A DNA stretch of 7,207 nucleotides, taken from NCBI GenBank assembly GCA_022560215.1, contig JADFTO010000047.1, positions 1 through 7,207 of the forward strand, in the 5' to 3' direction. Position numbers and translations under genes: made by a program. Numbering within the stretch: the first letter of the stretch is position 1; each line of letters opens with the position of its first letter. Source of the DNA: Pseudomonadota bacterium. Lineage in GTDB: Bacteria; Pseudomonadota; Alphaproteobacteria; Rhodospirillales; 2-02-FULL-58-16. Below, one piece after another: positions 5,450 through 7,207 of the stretch. The notes beneath the pieces were generated by a model. It saw only the letters and a program-made list of their open reading frames with translations, was not told where the DNA came from and ran no database searches.

Positions 5450-6010
5450 TCAACCGTTGAATCCATCCTCGAAAATTGAAGGTACGGGCGGCTTCAGGGC
5501 CAATGCGTTGACGAAGAGACCGTGGGTCACGTAACGCCCGACGACCATCATGACACCAACGGTTCGTACATGTCCAATTTCATCCAGAGCCGCGTCAAGT
5601 TCGGCTTCGACGCCGTGGCCGAAGCGGTCGACCATGGCGATCACAAGGCGCTGCACCACCCGTTCTGATTCGCTCAGCCCCTCGGCCCCGTCGGGGTCGA
5701 GGGTCTCGACCGCCGACACCCACTCACGGCCGAAACCGAGGCGGACGCTCAAACGCTCGTGCTGGTTCCGCTCATAATCGTTTCCGACCTTTGTGGAAAT
5801 GCTGAGCGCGATCAACTCGACCAGGCGTTTTGGCAATCCTTTCTTCGAGTTCTCGGTGAATTCGTAAAACGACAGCAGGGCAGCCGGCTGGTGCGCCATG
5901 CATTTGAAGAATTCACCAAGGTAGCCCAGACGTTCGACCCTTGGTTCCAGGACCTTGGCGAGGTCGGGGTCGAGGTCCTCGAATTCGAGACGGGGTATTT
6001 TGTCGGACAT
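5450..6010 (-). CDS. Carboxymuconolactone decarboxylase-family (AhpD-fold) protein
   Basis: I chose ATG 6010 (186 residues, MSDKIPRLEFEDLDPD). A start at 6106 would prepend ~32 residues that do not look like this family. The all-helical CMD/AhpD pattern is clear: RLVELIALSISTKVGNDYERNQHE at residues 62-85, where Glu65, Tyr79, Glu80 and His84 align with the family active-site helix. The C-terminal helix reads GRYVTHGLFVNALALKPP. The redox CxxC pair of true AhpD peroxidase partners is absent; the only cysteine is Cys37. That favours a decarboxylase, isomerase or other acid-base enzyme over a peroxide-reducing one. It is first in the minus-strand operon, 59 bp before the bicupin gene, and divergent from the UbiX gene. 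Its place beside a ring-cleavage-type dioxygenase suggests a later step on a ring-opened acid or lactone, though CMD proteins are diverse. Confidence 0.78.
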   Translation of the reverse strand: MSDKIPRLEFEDLDPDLAKVLEPRVERLGYLGEFFKCMAHQPAALLSFYEFTENSKKGLPKRLVELIALSISTKVGNDYERNQHERLSVRLGFGREWVSAVETLDPDGAEGLSESERVVQRLVIAMVDRFGHGVEAELDAALDEIGHVRTVGVMMVVGRYVTHGLFVNALALKPPVPSIFEDGFNG

Positions 6011-6148
6011 TTTCCCACCGCCCGCTATCTGGTCCGTCGTGAAGGTTCGAGCGTAACGCGCCAAGGTGGCCAAGAGCAATCGCCCGGCGTTGAAAACCCC
6101 AATCATCTTTGTGGTTGCCTGCCATATTGAAATTCTTTGACCTCTCCG

Positions 6149-6165
6149 CTTGACAACCGATCAAG
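6149..6165. promoter_or_regulatory. Inverted repeat in the divergent intergenic region (candidate operator)
   Basis: CTTGA (6149-6153), seven bases, then TCAAG (6161-6165) form a perfect 5-bp dyad that also contains a T-N11-A arrangement, the loose signature of LysR-type regulator sites. It overlaps the proposed -35 of the UbiX promoter and sits between two divergent units. No regulator gene is in the window. With a 5-bp arm chance occurrence is quite possible. Confidence 0.25.
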
Positions 6166-6179
6166 GCGAAACCGATAGT
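6150..6179 (+). promoter_or_regulatory. Candidate sigma70-type promoter for the UbiX gene
   Basis: TTGACA at 6150-6155 is a perfect -35 hexamer, followed 18 bp later by GATAGT at 6174-6179 (four of six matches to TATAAT). Transcription would begin near 6186, leaving a leader of about 100 nt before the TTG start. No equally good promoter was found for the opposite-strand CMD gene in 6011-6287. Confidence 0.45.
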
Positions 6180-6275
6180 CCGGTCCCCTTCGCGGCGCCA
6201 TTCCGGTGCGATTGACGGGGTAGGGAACCCCCGCAATGGACGTTCCAGCCTGAGGACGGGTCCGTGGGGGAAGAG

Positions 6276-6290
6276 GGAGGCGCCGTCTTG
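6276..6290 (+). promoter_or_regulatory. Ribosome binding site fixing a TTG start for UbiX
   Basis: GGAGG at 6276-6280 stands 7 nt before TTG 6288-6290. This supports TTG over the upstream in-frame GTG 6264, which would place this strong Shine-Dalgarno inside the coding region and add eight residues not typical of the family. Confidence 0.75.
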
Positions 6291-6899
6291 AAAAGATTGA
6301 TTGTGGCGATGACCGGGGCGTCCGGATCCATATACGGAATCCGCGCCCTCGAGGCGCTCCGGGGAATAGATGGGATCGAGTCACATCTCGTCATATCTCC
6401 TTCGGCCCTTTACACCATCGCCGAGGAAACGGACACGCCGGTTTCCGAAATCAAGGCCCTGGCCGACAGTATCCATAATTTCAAGGACATCGGGGCATCC
6501 TTGTCGAGTGGGTCCTACTCGACCCTGGGCATGCTGATCGCGCCGTGCTCGGTGAAGACCCTGAGCGGCATCGCCAATTCCTACGATGACAACCTGATCG
6601 TCCGGTCCGCGGACGTCTGTCTCAAGGAACGCCGTCCCGTGGTTCTCCTGCTCCGGGAAACCCCGCTGCATGCCGGCCATATCGACCTGATGGCGAGGGC
6701 TACCCGGGCAGGCGCCATCATCATGCCGCCGGTGCCCGCCTTCTACCATCGCCCCGAAACCATCGACGACATCGTCAACCAGACCGTGGGCCGCGCCTTG
6801 GACCTCTTCGGCCTCGAATCCGATCTGGTCAAGCGCTGGACCGAGGATACGGGAAAACGGCGGAAAGTCCCCGTTAACGGGGAAGAAAACAACGCCTGA
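6288..6899 (+). CDS. ubiX: UbiX-family flavin prenyltransferase
   Basis: This 203-residue protein starts at TTG 6288, giving MKRLIVAMTGASGSIYG, the standard N-terminus of the family with the Rossmann-like GASGS FMN loop at 10-14. Other signatures follow in order: LIAPCSVKTLSGIA at 83-96, RETPLHAGHIDLM at 123-135, and IIMPPVPAFYHRPETIDDIV at 144-163 with Tyr153, then Arg169 in VGRALDLFGL. UbiX joins a dimethylallyl group to reduced FMN, making prenyl-FMN, the cofactor of UbiD-type decarboxylases of aromatic and unsaturated acids. The enzyme is cytosolic and normally dodecameric. The basic tail after residue 182 (KRWTEDTGKRRKVPVNGE) is slightly extended. No ubiD gene is in the window. Being divergent from a ring-cleavage-type operon suggests a catabolic role, but ubiquinone synthesis cannot be excluded. 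Family assignment is firm. Confidence 0.93.
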   Translation: MKRLIVAMTGASGSIYGIRALEALRGIDGIESHLVISPSALYTIAEETDTPVSEIKALADSIHNFKDIGASLSSGSYSTLGMLIAPCSVKTLSGIANSYDDNLIVRSADVCLKERRPVVLLLRETPLHAGHIDLMARATRAGAIIMPPVPAFYHRPETIDDIVNQTVGRALDLFGLESDLVKRWTEDTGKRRKVPVNGEENNA

Positions 6900-6929
6900 C
6901 GGGCGTGGGCCGGCCGCGTCCGAGCTCAC

Positions 6930-6970
6930 CCGGGACTTCGATCCCGGCCTGGGCACGGTCTAAAGGACCG
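6930..6970 (+). repeat. Tandem hairpins downstream of ubiX
   Basis: CCGGGA/TCCCGG (6930-6935 and 6942-6947, loop CTTCGA) is followed by CGGTC/GACCG (6956-6960 and 6966-6970, loop TAAAG). Neither has a T tract, so these are not canonical intrinsic terminators, but they could protect the 3' end of the ubiX message or mark a Rho-dependent end. Confidence 0.35.
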
Positions 6971-6983
6971 CAACCTGGGTTCC

Positions 6984-7017
6984 ATTGACCCGATTGCGCC
7001 ATTTCAAACCGGTCAAT
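6984..7017. repeat. Spaced 7-bp inverted repeat ATTGACC/GGTCAAT
   Basis: ATTGACC at 6984-6990 and its exact reverse complement GGTCAAT at 7011-7017 are 20 bp apart. No -10 element at a suitable distance makes a promoter with the TTGACC hexamers. It could be an operator half-site pair for a gene to the right, or chance. Confidence 0.25.
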
Positions 7018-7207
7018 TCTTTCCTTTCACCCAGCGACCGGCTTAAATCTCCCCCCCCCTCACATTATCCCACCTTCGACATCCCGCCTTTCAACACCAT
7101 CCTCCCTCCTCCGAGCCCCCCGCCGATAACCCTATCCCCGGCAGGCATTTCCCCCTTCACCCGTCCGGATTCATACGGCCAATGAACTATTGTCTTCCTT
7201 CCCGAAC

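Larger units (their letters stand above)
6900..7207. other. Non-coding stretch with hairpins and a C-rich, G-poor tract
   Basis: No convincing gene is seen in either strand. Small hairpins lie near the ubiX end, and a spaced inverted repeat at 6984-7017. From about 7021 to the window end the plus strand is strongly skewed: by hand count about 87 C against 22 G in 187 bases, including a run of nine C at 7051-7059. A 66-codon open frame from TTG 6985 is proline-rich only because of this composition. The stretch could be an untranslated or intergenic region, or upstream sequence of a gene beyond the window. Confidence 0.6.

Noticed and set aside
6011..6106. N-terminal extension of the CMD-family protein
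   Set aside because: The family-like sequence begins at MSDKIPRLEFED (ATG 6010); the extension would occupy most of the near intergenic control region.
6930..6947. T-arm-like hairpin with TTCGA in the loop, suggestive of a tRNA
   Set aside because: No matching acceptor stem, anticodon arm or D arm is found on either side.
6985..7185. 66-codon proline-rich open frame
   Set aside because: TTG start without a ribosome site; the Pro/Ser content simply reflects the C-rich tract.

Overview
The window looks like a piece of a GC-rich alphaproteobacterial-type chromosome in which the right end of a prophage abuts a small catabolic locus. The organism assignment is an inference from base composition, from the GTA-type three-transmembrane holin, and from the general look of the metabolic proteins. 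No rRNA, tRNA or CRISPR is present to settle it.

Positions 1-3306 hold phage late genes, all on the plus strand and packed head to tail with ATGA or TGATG overlaps. The order is a tail-fibre C-terminus cut by the window edge; a short tail protein with a discoidin-like domain on lower-GC DNA; a tail-fibre-associated protein; and a small single-TM membrane protein. A lysis cassette follows: a lipoprotein, a SleB-type cell-wall hydrolase (endolysin) without signal peptide, a 29-residue membrane peptide, and a GTA-type holin. A strong rho-independent terminator (3279-3306) closes the block.

The most unusual spot is the start of the lipoprotein gene. A well-placed Shine-Dalgarno leads to ATG 1920, which hits TGA after four codons. 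The lipobox signal peptide continues in the -1 frame. The switch point is a C_CCT_TTT heptamer, followed six bases later by a perfect 6-bp GC hairpin with a T6 tail. This is either a one-base homopolymer deletion or error, a programmed -1 frameshift, or an attenuator-like arrangement.

Positions 3369-6010 hold a three-gene minus-strand operon, in transcription order: a carboxymuconolactone decarboxylase-family (AhpD-fold) protein, a bicupin resembling gentisate 1,2-dioxygenase, and a DHDPS/NAL-superfamily aldolase or hydratase with its Schiff-base lysine intact. Divergent from it is a UbiX flavin prenyltransferase (6288-6899, TTG start), with a candidate promoter and inverted repeat between the two units. 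Together they suggest catabolism of an aromatic or related ring acid: prenyl-FMN for a UbiD-type decarboxylase outside the window, ring opening by the cupin dioxygenase, and cleavage of a 2-oxo acid by the aldolase. The substrate cannot be read from the sequence.

Positions 6900-7207 contain no convincing gene. They hold small hairpins, one spaced inverted repeat and a strongly C-over-G skewed pyrimidine-rich tract.
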